43,655 bases of DNA from positions 1-43,655 of IMG/VR virus record IMGVR_UViG_3300037574_000336. One strand, written 5' to 3'. Position numbers and translations under genes: made by a program. Shown here piece after piece: positions 7,675 to 16,282 of the stretch (within the stretch, counting starts at the first letter, position 1; the number at the start of each line of letters is the position of its first letter). The notes under the pieces are model-generated. The model was not told where the DNA came from. It did not search any database and saw nothing but the letters and a program-made list of their open reading frames with translations. The DNA comes from a virus.

Positions 7675-8819
7675 GCGAAGAAGAGAGTGGTACACAAACA
7701 GAAGCCGCCGAGCATTTAGCTGACGCGGAAAAAGCTTTTACAGCGGATTCTGAATTAGAAACCCCCAAGGGGGCCAAAGAGCCTGAGAAGCCTGTCTCAA
7801 AAAAACAGAAGGGGCTTTTAGGGGATGCGTTGGGAGCTAACACGGTTGAGTCTACGCCCGAATCCCCAGAAGAACCCCCAGAAACTTTTGAGGAGCCCCC
7901 GAAGGAATCCAAACACCGCCCGGAATGGGACAAGCTAAAAAAATCCCATGCAGATTCAAAGGACCGCATAGAAGAGCTTGAATCTAAACTTTCGGGCTCG
8001 GACAACCCGGAGGCCGTGGATAGTTTAAGGGCATCCTTTGAAAAATTAAAAGAGGAGAATGACCTGATGAGTTCCCGGCTGAAGGAACTGGATTTCAAAT
8101 CCCACCCGGAATACTACAACAAATTCGTTCAACCCGTAGAAGACGGCAAGGAACAGATGGCTGAGATTCTCAAAATGGAGGACTTAGACGTTGACCTGAA
8201 TGCTCTCATGCAGATGAAGGGGAAGCAGTTTGCGGAGGAAGTTAGCGACATTCTGGATCAGCTATCCTCCTTCCAGAGGCCCGAGTTTGGTCAATTAGCC
8301 CGGGCGGCTCACAAGACTGTTCTCGCGGGTGAAGCCGCGAGTGAAAAACCAGATGAATTTGTAGAGGGGGCTGACACGGATTTCAAAGCTCGCACCCGTG
8401 CGGCTTTTGACAAGGTAGGGGAGGAATACGGCCAACTTTTCAGCCCGACCGATGTTGACGAGAGCGCGAGCAAGGAGGTTGTTGCGGAGAATAGTGCTTA
8501 CAACGAAGCTCTCCAGAATGTAAACAAGGCCGCAGAGCAGATCGCTTTTGGTGGTCTGGATGATACTGCGATGTCCCGGGTTGCCCACGAATCGGCCTTG
8601 TTCCGTTTTCTACTGGAGCATGGGCTCCCCCGCGTTGAGGCATTTGCCGGCGGGGTGATAGGCCAAAGGGACGCCCAGATTAAAGAACTACGGGAAGAAC
8701 TTGGTCAATTTCAAGGGGCAACCCCTAGCCTCGGAATGACTTCAGAGGCGGCTTCAACCTCCAGCGAGGGGGAAATGTCACACTTGGACGCGGCCCGGCT
8801 AATTAAATTTGGAGAATAA
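7671..8819 (+). CDS. Capsid scaffolding protein candidate
   Basis: 382 residues, very acidic and low in aromatics at the N-terminus (EEESGTQTEAAEHLADAEKAF), then Pro/Glu-rich. It then has long charged coiled-coil stretches (about residues 85-150 and 230-345, for example KDRIEELESKL and SFEKLKEENDLM). Highly charged, helical, Pro/Glu-rich proteins of this size directly before the major capsid gene are typical scaffolds, which guide procapsid assembly and exit before packaging. No protease motif is seen. The start overlaps the previous stop (ATGA). The 172-base gap after it contains a possible promoter and leader ORFs of the capsid gene. Confidence 0.75.
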   Translation: MSEEESGTQTEAAEHLADAEKAFTADSELETPKGAKEPEKPVSKKQKGLLGDALGANTVESTPESPEEPPETFEEPPKESKHRPEWDKLKKSHADSKDRIEELESKLSGSDNPEAVDSLRASFEKLKEENDLMSSRLKELDFKSHPEYYNKFVQPVEDGKEQMAEILKMEDLDVDLNALMQMKGKQFAEEVSDILDQLSSFQRPEFGQLARAAHKTVLAGEAASEKPDEFVEGADTDFKARTRAAFDKVGEEYGQLFSPTDVDESASKEVVAENSAYNEALQNVNKAAEQIAFGGLDDTAMSRVAHESALFRFLLEHGLPRVEAFAGGVIGQRDAQIKELREELGQFQGATPSLGMTSEAASTSSEGEMSHLDAARLIKFGE

Positions 8820-8826
8820 GTTTTTC

Positions 8827-8856
8827 TTGCAAGGCCAGTTTTTTTAGTGTTATCTT
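8827..8856 (+). promoter_or_regulatory. Possible sigma70-like promoter before the capsid gene
   Basis: TTGCAA (8827-8832), an 18-base spacer and TATCTT (8851-8856) match the -35/-10 consensus at 5/6 and 4/6 positions. It lies in the only sizeable gap in the head genes and would give the capsid gene its own transcript with a leader of about 130 bases. Further down, GGTGGCTCC occurs twice (8876-8884 and 8915-8923), perhaps a binding site pair. If the phage uses its own RNA polymerase the match could be chance. Confidence 0.35.
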
Positions 8857-8945
8857 AGTTAACGCTAAAAGTTGTGGTGGCTCCACATCGACACGACAAT
8901 TCGCTAAATTTTTCGGTGGCTCCGGGATGAAATCAGAGGGCTATC

Positions 8946-9002
8946 ATGTCTACATGGCCCCAAACTTCAATCCATTCAACGTCTAATTATCATGGCAGTT
9001 GA
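8946..9002 (+). CDS. Candidate 18-codon leader ORF overlapping the capsid start
   Basis: An ATG at 8946 with CAGAGGG five bases upstream opens MSTWPQTSIHSTSNYHGS and ends at TGA 9000-9002, 11 bases past the capsid ATG. The capsid gene itself has no Shine-Dalgarno. Ribosomes loaded on the leader would terminate on the capsid start, so translational coupling is plausible. A second short frame (ATG 8927 to TAA 8986) also lies here without a clear ribosome binding site. Confidence 0.35.
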   Translation: MSTWPQTSIHSTSNYHGS

Positions 9003-10362
9003 CACACTAAATAGTTACTTCCGGAGCCGGCTCAATACTTTCTTAAAGAATACCAGCCAGCGTCTCTGGAGGTCAAATCCCTTCCGCTCACTCGTCCCCA
9101 TGCGGGAATATAATCTGAGTGATGGCGAGAATCCAACGACAATTCAGTACACTCACGAATTACCGACTGAGTACCCACTGAACACGGCCGATTTTGATTC
9201 AGCTTCGGGCGCAACCGGCATGGAGCCGATTCGCAAATCCCTGCACCCAGATGATTGGGGCTCTGCAACCGTTGACGGCGATTCCACAGGCGAATCCTCC
9301 CTTCAAGATACTGTTGGCAATCTAGTTACCAAACAAGGTACGGCTGGCAGTGGTTTCACTCCGGGTTCTCCGGTCGATGGCGGTACGGATAGTACGGACA
9401 TGACAACTTCAGCCGGCGGTCCTGCCAGCCACCTCATTAATCGTGGCCAACTGGAACGCTCGTTTGAGATTCGTCAAGTGTCCTTCAAGACAAACACTGT
9501 TTGCCTTACTGACCTCAAACGCGCTCATCAGGCGGCTGAAGCTGTAGGAGCTTTCGAGAAGGCTCTTCGCGAGTATATCAACGTATTTTACGGAGATTAC
9601 TACCGCGTACAGAATATCGGCATGGTCAGTTCCAAGTACACCACTACTAGTGCCACCGCCGGCGAAATGATCGATGATGATTACAATCAGGATTGGTCTG
9701 GCCTTAGCGCGACACCTAGTGACCCATTAAGCTGGGCTCACCTGAACGAAATCTACTTCGACCTTGCCCGCCGAGGCATTGCCGAGGAGTATGCAATTGG
9801 AACGGCCAATGGTCGCCCAGTTCTTCCCCTCATCGCGAGCCCAGAGCTTATTCAGTCTCTATGGCGTGATGTATCAACCGGTACTCAAGCCGGTGGCCCA
9901 TCGAAAGTCGAGACGGTCAAGTTCTATGACCCGAAGAGCAATTTAGCTCTGCTTGGTTACGATGGCGCGATTAACGGATTCCTTCCAATTGTGGATGTTT
10001 TCCCAATTCGTAGTACAGGACTCGCGAGTTCTACCTTCGTGTACCCGACCGCAAACGAACAGACTTCGTTTGGTCGCCGGTACGTCAAGAATTCGAACTA
10101 CGCCGATGCTGACTACGAAGCGGCAACTATCCTACCCTCCCGCGTTTATGAGTGTCTGTATGAACCTTCAACACCGACTGCGTTTTCCGGTATGAATTTT
10201 GACCCCCAAAATTATGTGGGTGAATTCCGCTGGGTAAACAACCAGACGTTTGAAGGCCATAACGACCGTGGAAACCTCGGCTACTACATGTGTGACATCC
10301 GCATAGGTTGCAAACCGGTGAATCCCGATCTGGGCATTTCAATTATTGCGGCTAAGGCTTAA
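8992..10362 (+). CDS. Major capsid protein
   Basis: 456 residues. Mixed alpha/beta sequence with few repeats, evenly distributed aromatics, no signal peptide and no enzyme motif. An N-terminal helix (LNSYFRSRLNTFLKNTSQRLW) is followed by a Gly/Ser/Thr-rich arm (about 60-150). The C-terminus GYYMCDIRIGCKPVNPDLG resembles the P-domain end seen in many tailed-phage capsid proteins. The size and location directly after the scaffold candidate and after portal and terminase make this the shell subunit, presumably HK97-like fold. The ATG at 8992 is the only start before stops or start-free sequence. It has no ribosome binding site of its own and may be coupled to a leader ORF. A hairpin follows the gene. 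Confidence 0.82.
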   Translation: MAVDTLNSYFRSRLNTFLKNTSQRLWRSNPFRSLVPMREYNLSDGENPTTIQYTHELPTEYPLNTADFDSASGATGMEPIRKSLHPDDWGSATVDGDSTGESSLQDTVGNLVTKQGTAGSGFTPGSPVDGGTDSTDMTTSAGGPASHLINRGQLERSFEIRQVSFKTNTVCLTDLKRAHQAAEAVGAFEKALREYINVFYGDYYRVQNIGMVSSKYTTTSATAGEMIDDDYNQDWSGLSATPSDPLSWAHLNEIYFDLARRGIAEEYAIGTANGRPVLPLIASPELIQSLWRDVSTGTQAGGPSKVETVKFYDPKSNLALLGYDGAINGFLPIVDVFPIRSTGLASSTFVYPTANEQTSFGRRYVKNSNYADADYEAATILPSRVYECLYEPSTPTAFSGMNFDPQNYVGEFRWVNNQTFEGHNDRGNLGYYMCDIRIGCKPVNPDLGISIIAAKA

Positions 10363-10389
10363 ACCCCTTTTTTCCCGTCCAAATGTTCT

Positions 10390-10437
10390 CCACACTACCC
10401 GCCCGCGCTTCGCTTGAGGCCGGGCGGCGTAGGGTGG
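10390..10437 (+). terminator. Strong GC-rich hairpin after the capsid gene (possible attenuator)
   Basis: The arms 10390-10405 (CCACACTACCCGCCCG) and 10420-10437 pair with one mismatch and one bulge around a loop of about 14 bases. Paired blocks are CCAC/GTGG, CTAC/GTAG and CCGCCC/GGGCGG. There is no U-tract after it (ATGAACCAG follows), so it is not a classical intrinsic terminator. It could be a partial terminator or a 3' stabiliser for capsid mRNA. The 88-base gap otherwise contains a CCCCTTTTTTCCC tract at about 10364-10376. Confidence 0.55.
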
Positions 10438-10450
10438 ATGAACCAGATAA

Positions 10451-10633
10451 ATGAAAATGTTTTGGGACCGTTATTATCTAACGCTCGGCCAGATTTCTGG
10501 TTACGGAGCGGGAGCCGCGTCTATTTTTGATCTGGCCAAGGATTTTGTTGGCTTGGTTGGCATTACAGCGGGGGCTACTTTGAGTGTTTGGGCTCTGATA
10601 GAAAAGCTTAAAGAGAATAGTAAAAATGAGTGA
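10451..10633 (+). CDS. Small membrane protein, unknown
   Basis: 60 residues. One hydrophobic, Gly/Ala-rich segment (about 12-50, AGAASIFDLAKDFVGLVGITAGATLSVWALI with polar breaks) is followed by a charged tail (EKLKENSKNE). It follows the post-capsid hairpin and overlaps the spike gene start by 8 bases. The form is compatible with a small holin-like or virion-associated membrane peptide. No family is recognised. Confidence 0.5.
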   Translation: MKMFWDRYYLTLGQISGYGAGAASIFDLAKDFVGLVGITAGATLSVWALIEKLKENSKNE

Positions 10634-13600
10634 CTGTTGCAATATCCCCTACAATCGTGGGCTTTTAGCTCCAAAACAAGCGGCCCCGGAAAAGAAAGTG
10701 GCTCCTCCAAAACCGCCGAAGCCGCCGATTGTTATTAAGGATGCGGCTTTCTCCTTTAATAAGGCGACCAACAACGGTAAATCCTCAAAAGGTTCTTTTT
10801 GGCGAGAAGACCCGAACCCATCAACGGTTGGTTCCGGTCTTCACGATAGTGGCGCAGACGCTTTTCAAATACAGTTCTATGATTCTGCGGCTGAAGTTAA
10901 CAGCTACCGGGGATGGTCTACAGCAAACTACGCATACCATTCTGATTCCCCAAATTACGGAACCGGGGACAATGTTTTTACGGTGGGGAACCCCCAGTTC
11001 TTCCTAGACTTCCACGACATCCGAAATCTTTTAGACACGACTGATTTAAGCGATTATATAAAATACGAAGCGGATTATCCGTGGTATCGGCTGTCATATA
11101 TTTTTCCGGGCGATACTTACAGTGACTACGCGATAAAGATAAACTCAAATCTTGAGATAATTGAGTTCTGGGAACCTCTGTACGGCCCATTATCTTGGAA
11201 AAACGCGAGTTCAGCTATTACCGAAAAGAAACTCCCCACGCTTCAGGATTCAGCTTTAGATTTTAAAATTTCACTCCCGGAACCCGGGCGTGTTCGCGTT
11301 GGTCTGGTAAACACCAATGCAGAAAACCCGGGGCGTATGGTCCCGTGGAATGTTACGTTCTATCTCCCAGACCATTTAGGGGAGGAGACTATCCAAATTT
11401 TTGTGGATGATTCCGAGCAAGCCGAAGCGGTCACGGCGATCAGCGGCGACCAATTCCGTTTCCTACATAATTATTCCACGAATACAATTTCCTATCAGAA
11501 AATGGATGCGTCCGGTGACTACGTCACGTTCGCGGTTTCTGACTTTTTTACACACGGGGAAGACCTGTACGTGGACATGGCGTCTACCGCCTCTCAGGGA
11601 GGGGTGGTCGGTTGTAGATTTGTTTATGGGTTCTCCTTTGAATTTTCCTCTACAAACCTAGTCAACAATTTTAACGGAGCTTCTGGTGGCGGGACCGGCG
11701 AAGTTAACGCCGGCTCATTCCAGACTCTTCAGGATGCGGTTGACGCCCTGACTGAAAAATCGCCAATATTGATGGTCCCCGGGGGAGTACATGTCCTGAC
11801 CAGCGAGGTCGGGGTATCTCCACTCGTAATAAACAAACCCTTCCCGGTTACAATACGCGGCGTTGGGACTAGTGTACTTAAACACGATAACCTAATTGCC
11901 CAGAGTGACGGGTCAGGGGAGCCAATGATCGTAGTCTTGAGTGATGTGTTCATTCAAGATTTAGTTTTAGATGGCGATGCTTCAACGAATTCAGGTGCAT
12001 GGCCAAACAAGTTTAACAATGTTTACAGGAAAGCCCTGATTCATAAGAATTCCGCTGATGCTCCAGTGTTGGGGCGGGTTCACACTTCGGCCCCCAGCCT
12101 TTCACTATCTCGGGTAACCTTCCAGAATTTTTTTATTGGGGTTAGTGGTTTCGGGAACTTAATTACCACTAGCTGTAAATTTATTGGAGTTGAACGGGAC
12201 GCGGATCATACCACGGGCGTTATTAACACGGGGATAATTATTCAACCGTTCAGCAAGACAGGTCATATTCAACACCAGACTGTCCATATCACCGACTGTA
12301 TTTTTAGTGAGAGGCTCGATTTATCCCCCCCCAGCACGGCCACATTACGAGTGGGACTATCCCCCGCCGCTATTTGGTTAACCTCGACAGGTGAACAGAC
12401 TGCGGATACCGGGGTGGAGGACGAATTTGCTATCACTGAGTTTCGCCGCGTGACGATTTCCCGTAATCGATTTATAGGTTTTTGCCACCCCATCGACACC
12501 TATAATGGGATTCAAGAAGCTAGTATTACGGACAACCATTTTTCCCATTTTGCATATGCGGGCATAAAGGCTCAGAGATGCGAGAGGTTACTAATATCCG
12601 GGAACACTTTTAAATACGGGATTGCCCCCATAACGTCTGCGGCGGGCGGTAACTTCTGTGCGGCTATCGCGGTGAACGGGGAAGCCCGCTCTTATTCCAG
12701 CACGGGATTAGGCTCTTCAGATAATTCGGGCGTCACGATTAGCAACAACATTATTCGGGCGGTTGAGCATTTTGGGATTTTCTGCCAAGAAGCGCAGACT
12801 TCAATTACAGGTAACGTGATTGACGGGGTAATGAACCAGCCTAATTACGACACATCTGCAATTTCTATTTATGTATCCAATCCTCGCCGCACGGATTCAG
12901 AGGACTCAGGTACGTGGAGCCGTCAAGTTCACAGCACAATCTCTAACAACGTGGTAGTGAACATGACGAGTGAACACGACCACGGCAATGCCACTGGTAA
13001 TTATTGGGGAATCAAGGTTGAGGCGGGCAGTGCAACAATCTCGTCTAATATTTTAACTTTTGACAGCAACTTAAACAACATGTCCCGGGGGTCTTTTGGT
13101 GCAATTACGGCGGGCGACTCGACCTTTAGCAGTGCCGACTTAGATACGGTCGGGGTCATCGTCACCGGCAACCAAATTTCCTTCTTTTCCGATGCCAGCC
13201 ATAATAGGCAAGCGTGGTACGGGACGTATCTTTTTGGGTTAGATGAGCCAATTGTTAGTTCCAATCGGGTGGACCTCCTTGTATCTGGACAATTGGAAGC
13301 GGTAGACCCTTGGTCTACCTTTGGTAATTTTGCTCACACGTTTGTTAAATGTCAGGGCGGCGTCCTATCCTCCAATTCTCTCGGCCACAATGCGCCAATG
13401 ATCCCCGGCTTCAATCCTCCGCGATACCTTGGAGTGACGGCTTTAACAGAGTCTGGTGGGGCTGGGGTTTTAAAAGAAGAGCTAAACTCGTTTAGTCTGA
13501 CCGCCCGTTATGGCCCCGGATCAAAAACCCTGCAAGCGCGGATAAATACGAGCCTTCAAACCGCCGAGAGTATCCTTAGCGGAGCATGGCACAGTATGCC

Positions 13601-15386
13601 CCGCGTCAGCCGAGTCAGCCGAGTCAGTATAATCCAAACGGACCCCGATTTATTTACAGTTTCAAATGGCACTGGGTTTACCCGTCTCTTCGATTTAACC
13701 AGCGAGCAACTAATTGCTAGAGCTAGTGTAAGAGGCTCCGGGACATCTAATGGTGTAGCCTATAAACTCGTTGAGATAGAGGGGTTAGCCCCGATCACTA
13801 TCCAGACCGTGGAAGGCGGGGAGGTGGGAGAAAAAGTACTTTTCCAGAAAGGAAATGACCACACTAAAATCCGAACTAACGAGGGTTCGACCGATGACGC
13901 GACCTATTTAACAGTGAATGGGGAGCAATGGTGGGTTTTATCACCTAAGATTATCTTTAAGGAGGGTGGAACTTCAGGGGCTGGTCCTTCCTCGGGCGCA
14001 CTAAATCTTCCTCCCCAAGTGAGCAGTCTGGAACTGTTCGACAGTTCTGAACTTATCGAACTGATCTGGAGCGGGCATTATTGGAATGTGGCGACCAACG
14101 CCACCTCTCAAAACTGGGTTTCTCCTCGCTCTAAAACAGAGAATGTATTCGCAGTTGATTTAGCTGAACATACCAATTTTACCGATTCGTTGGCAACCGG
14201 AGTGTTCCCAACGGCCTTTGCCGATGTGGACGGCGATGGCTTGGCAGAGGCGATGAATAATTGGAGCCTTGAAGGGGTTGGCCCCGTGGGACACATTTAT
14301 ATTCAACCCCGCCTCGGGGCCGTAGAGCAGATCAACGTCTTACCCGGACGGGACCAAGGCTATAAACAGGGGGACCGGTTGATTGTAGAAAAATCAGGCA
14401 GGACCGGGGTTGTCCACTTCCAGCCATCCTCACGCTCGCTCCAATCTCAGTCTGGGGGAGTCCCACTTGGCACGGAGAATATATTCTTCGCCGATGGGAA
14501 GAACCTCACGCCACAAATTCCGCAACTGTTGGCTTCTGGGCAATCGGTGGAGTTCGTCTATTATGCACATACCAATTCTTGGAATTGTATTGGTGTATCT
14601 GTTGAGGGAATTTGCGAGGGGAGTAAAAAGAGCGTTCGTGATTTGAGTTTAATTGGTCAGTCTATAAATGAGGACAACGTCATCGTTCCCCCGGGGGACG
14701 CATCCGCAACTGGTTACTATAACACCATACCGGCGGGCTCGGAGTGGGTTCAGTTTACATACCCAACTGGTGCAATTTCGGTAGCTTACACCATCTTGGG
14801 CGGTCAACTGACTGAACTGAGTCTTCAAGACGGGGGGAGTAATTACTATGAAGTCCCGGTAGTTCAACTTAGAACAAGTTTAGTTACCGATGCCATCACC
14901 AACTTTGCCGTAACAGCCGTAACTATTAATACGACAGGTCAGGTTAGTACTCTTACATACCCGAATTTGCCCACCGCTTCGCCCAAAAGTGATGGTAGTT
15001 ATGTTGCAGTAGCGGGGGTCATGCTCCTCAACGGAGAGTGGGGACAGATAAACCAAGACATACATATTTACCCCATGAAAACCGTTAATACAATCACCCC
15101 TAGAAGATTTATGGGTGACAAGGTTACGATTCAGGGCTGTGACTACACTTTGATAAATCTAGTTAATAATGTAGACGCTTCCAAGCCAAGTGGGCGTTTA
15201 ACTATACCCCCGTACCCCGACCTTATGAAACCGCATTGGGATTCGAGTACTGACAGCGGAAAAGTACAGTTTTGGAACTCGAAACAGTTAGCCACTTTCA
15301 TATGGGATGCTGGGGAACAGTCGTGGTATTTCCAGAGTAAAAACTTCCACACCACGACTCACGATGAAGAGTCTCATTTTGAATGA
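10626..15386 (+). CDS. Tail spike with right-handed beta-helix (pectate-lyase-like fold)
   Basis: 1586 residues. Residues 1-45 are Pro/Lys-rich. A beta-rich domain follows to about 350. From about residue 360 the text turns into beta-helix coils: QTLQDAVDALTE and IRGVGTSVL at the entry, then repeated G/N-rich rungs such as VTISRNRFIGF, ASITDNHFSHF, LLISGNTFKYG, VTISNNIIRAV, TSITGNVIDGV, STISNNVVVN and ATISSNILTF to about 900. These ITxNxI/F rungs are the hallmark of parallel beta-helix spikes that bind or degrade surface polysaccharide. The remaining 650 residues are beta-rich and may hold trimerisation or carbohydrate-binding parts. No catalytic residues can be assigned. The start and stop overlap neighbouring genes. 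An unusual point is its place directly after the capsid gene, before the adaptor and nozzle. Confidence 0.8.
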   Translation: MSDCCNIPYNRGLLAPKQAAPEKKVAPPKPPKPPIVIKDAAFSFNKATNNGKSSKGSFWREDPNPSTVGSGLHDSGADAFQIQFYDSAAEVNSYRGWSTANYAYHSDSPNYGTGDNVFTVGNPQFFLDFHDIRNLLDTTDLSDYIKYEADYPWYRLSYIFPGDTYSDYAIKINSNLEIIEFWEPLYGPLSWKNASSAITEKKLPTLQDSALDFKISLPEPGRVRVGLVNTNAENPGRMVPWNVTFYLPDHLGEETIQIFVDDSEQAEAVTAISGDQFRFLHNYSTNTISYQKMDASGDYVTFAVSDFFTHGEDLYVDMASTASQGGVVGCRFVYGFSFEFSSTNLVNNFNGASGGGTGEVNAGSFQTLQDAVDALTEKSPILMVPGGVHVLTSEVGVSPLVINKPFPVTIRGVGTSVLKHDNLIAQSDGSGEPMIVVLSDVFIQDLVLDGDASTNSGAWPNKFNNVYRKALIHKNSADAPVLGRVHTSAPSLSLSRVTFQNFFIGVSGFGNLITTSCKFIGVERDADHTTGVINTGIIIQPFSKTGHIQHQTVHITDCIFSERLDLSPPSTATLRVGLSPAAIWLTSTGEQTADTGVEDEFAITEFRRVTISRNRFIGFCHPIDTYNGIQEASITDNHFSHFAYAGIKAQRCERLLISGNTFKYGIAPITSAAGGNFCAAIAVNGEARSYSSTGLGSSDNSGVTISNNIIRAVEHFGIFCQEAQTSITGNVIDGVMNQPNYDTSAISIYVSNPRRTDSEDSGTWSRQVHSTISNNVVVNMTSEHDHGNATGNYWGIKVEAGSATISSNILTFDSNLNNMSRGSFGAITAGDSTFSSADLDTVGVIVTGNQISFFSDASHNRQAWYGTYLFGLDEPIVSSNRVDLLVSGQLEAVDPWSTFGNFAHTFVKCQGGVLSSNSLGHNAPMIPGFNPPRYLGVTALTESGGAGVLKEELNSFSLTARYGPGSKTLQARINTSLQTAESILSGAWHSMPRVSRVSRVSIIQTDPDLFTVSNGTGFTRLFDLTSEQLIARASVRGSGTSNGVAYKLVEIEGLAPITIQTVEGGEVGEKVLFQKGNDHTKIRTNEGSTDDATYLTVNGEQWWVLSPKIIFKEGGTSGAGPSSGALNLPPQVSSLELFDSSELIELIWSGHYWNVATNATSQNWVSPRSKTENVFAVDLAEHTNFTDSLATGVFPTAFADVDGDGLAEAMNNWSLEGVGPVGHIYIQPRLGAVEQINVLPGRDQGYKQGDRLIVEKSGRTGVVHFQPSSRSLQSQSGGVPLGTENIFFADGKNLTPQIPQLLASGQSVEFVYYAHTNSWNCIGVSVEGICEGSKKSVRDLSLIGQSINEDNVIVPPGDASATGYYNTIPAGSEWVQFTYPTGAISVAYTILGGQLTELSLQDGGSNYYEVPVVQLRTSLVTDAITNFAVTAVTINTTGQVSTLTYPNLPTASPKSDGSYVAVAGVMLLNGEWGQINQDIHIYPMKTVNTITPRRFMGDKVTIQGCDYTLINLVNNVDASKPSGRLTIPPYPDLMKPHWDSSTDSGKVQFWNSKQLATFIWDAGEQSWYFQSKNFHTTTHDEESHFE
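13602..13628 (+). repeat. Three tandem 9-base units in the spike gene
   Basis: CGCGTCAGC, CGAGTCAGC and CGAGTCAGT lie head to tail and encode RVSRVSRVS. They are in frame and look like a small replication-slippage expansion at the border between the beta-helix part and the C-terminal part. Confidence 0.7.
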
Positions 15387-16282
15387 TGCGAAACAGGCTT
15401 TTCAAAGACGTAAAGGCCGAGCTATCCCGGGTTGCTGGTCAAACCGGTTTTCAACCGGATGACCCTCGGTTGATAGATCAGGTCAACCTTGCTCAGGAAA
15501 GGCTGTTACAGGAGGGGAACTGGCCGGGTATTCTGGTTCGCGCCCGAATGTGCATTTACGGCGGCATCCTAGCCCTGCCAGAGGAATATGACGCCCTGTT
15601 CCGGGTAGCGTTTAACTCTGAACCTCTCCCGGTTGCCAGCCAATGGTTTGAATTTTTAGACTACGGCCCCGGCATAATGGATTCAAACTCCCGGGTAACT
15701 CATGCTGTTGACCGTGGGGAGAGCCCGGTTATTTGCCAGCCCCGGGGTAAAAAAATTAAATCTTTTGGGGCGAACCTTACTATTTATGCAGATGGGACTC
15801 AATTTAATCTAGCCTCGGGGACTTCATCTACTGAGGCTGTCCCGACTGCTAGAGGTTATAATAATATCACCCGGGTTGAGCTATCTACGTCCGGTCCTGC
15901 TGAAATTGTTTACGAGGATGCTGGCGGCGGGGAATTCCTCGGGGCTCGCTATGACGGGAGTGAGCTACGGCCCTCACTGAGAATTTATGATATTCACGGA
16001 GCGGATACCGGGGATGTCGTTGATGTTTTGTTACGCCGGCGTTTTCGCGGTGTAGAGGATGGGGAGAGCCCCCTATTAATTTCAAACCTCCCCGCATTGC
16101 GGAACATGTTAATTTCGTTATACAAGGAAGAAACCGGGGAATTGGAAATGGCCGAGGCTTACCTTCAACGCGCCGTGATTTCAATGAAGGCTGAGAACCA
16201 GCGGTACTACGGGGCTGAGAACCCTCACATTAATTTAAGTTCTTCTATTCAAGCCTTTGGTGAAATCCCTAGTATCACATGA
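15383..16282 (+). CDS. Head-tail adaptor / tail tubular A-like protein
   Basis: 299 residues. The N-terminal helical part (MRNRLFKDVKAELSRVAGQTGF, then DDPRLIDQVNLAQERLLQEGNWPGIL) matches the plan of podovirus adaptor proteins: helices with NxAQExL and then W. A beta-rich middle (LPEEYDALFRVAFNSEP) and a C-terminal helical bundle (MLISLYKEETGELEMAEAYLQRAVISMK) follow. Such proteins form the ring under the portal that receives the nozzle. Order with the next gene (nozzle-like) supports this. The start ATG overlaps the spike stop (ATGATG), and the end overlaps the next start (ATGA). Identity is by architecture and context. Confidence 0.7.
   Translation: MMRNRLFKDVKAELSRVAGQTGFQPDDPRLIDQVNLAQERLLQEGNWPGILVRARMCIYGGILALPEEYDALFRVAFNSEPLPVASQWFEFLDYGPGIMDSNSRVTHAVDRGESPVICQPRGKKIKSFGANLTIYADGTQFNLASGTSSTEAVPTARGYNNITRVELSTSGPAEIVYEDAGGGEFLGARYDGSELRPSLRIYDIHGADTGDVVDVLLRRRFRGVEDGESPLLISNLPALRNMLISLYKEETGELEMAEAYLQRAVISMKAENQRYYGAENPHINLSSSIQAFGEIPSIT

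Noticed and set aside
7652-8098. 148-codon Ser-rich minus-strand frame
   Set aside because: Antisense shadow of the acidic scaffold gene; Glu/Asp-rich codons read as Ser/Phe on the other strand.
13602-13628. Functional DNA-binding iterons
   Set aside because: Only three 9-base units in coding frame (RVS repeats); slippage is a simpler explanation.
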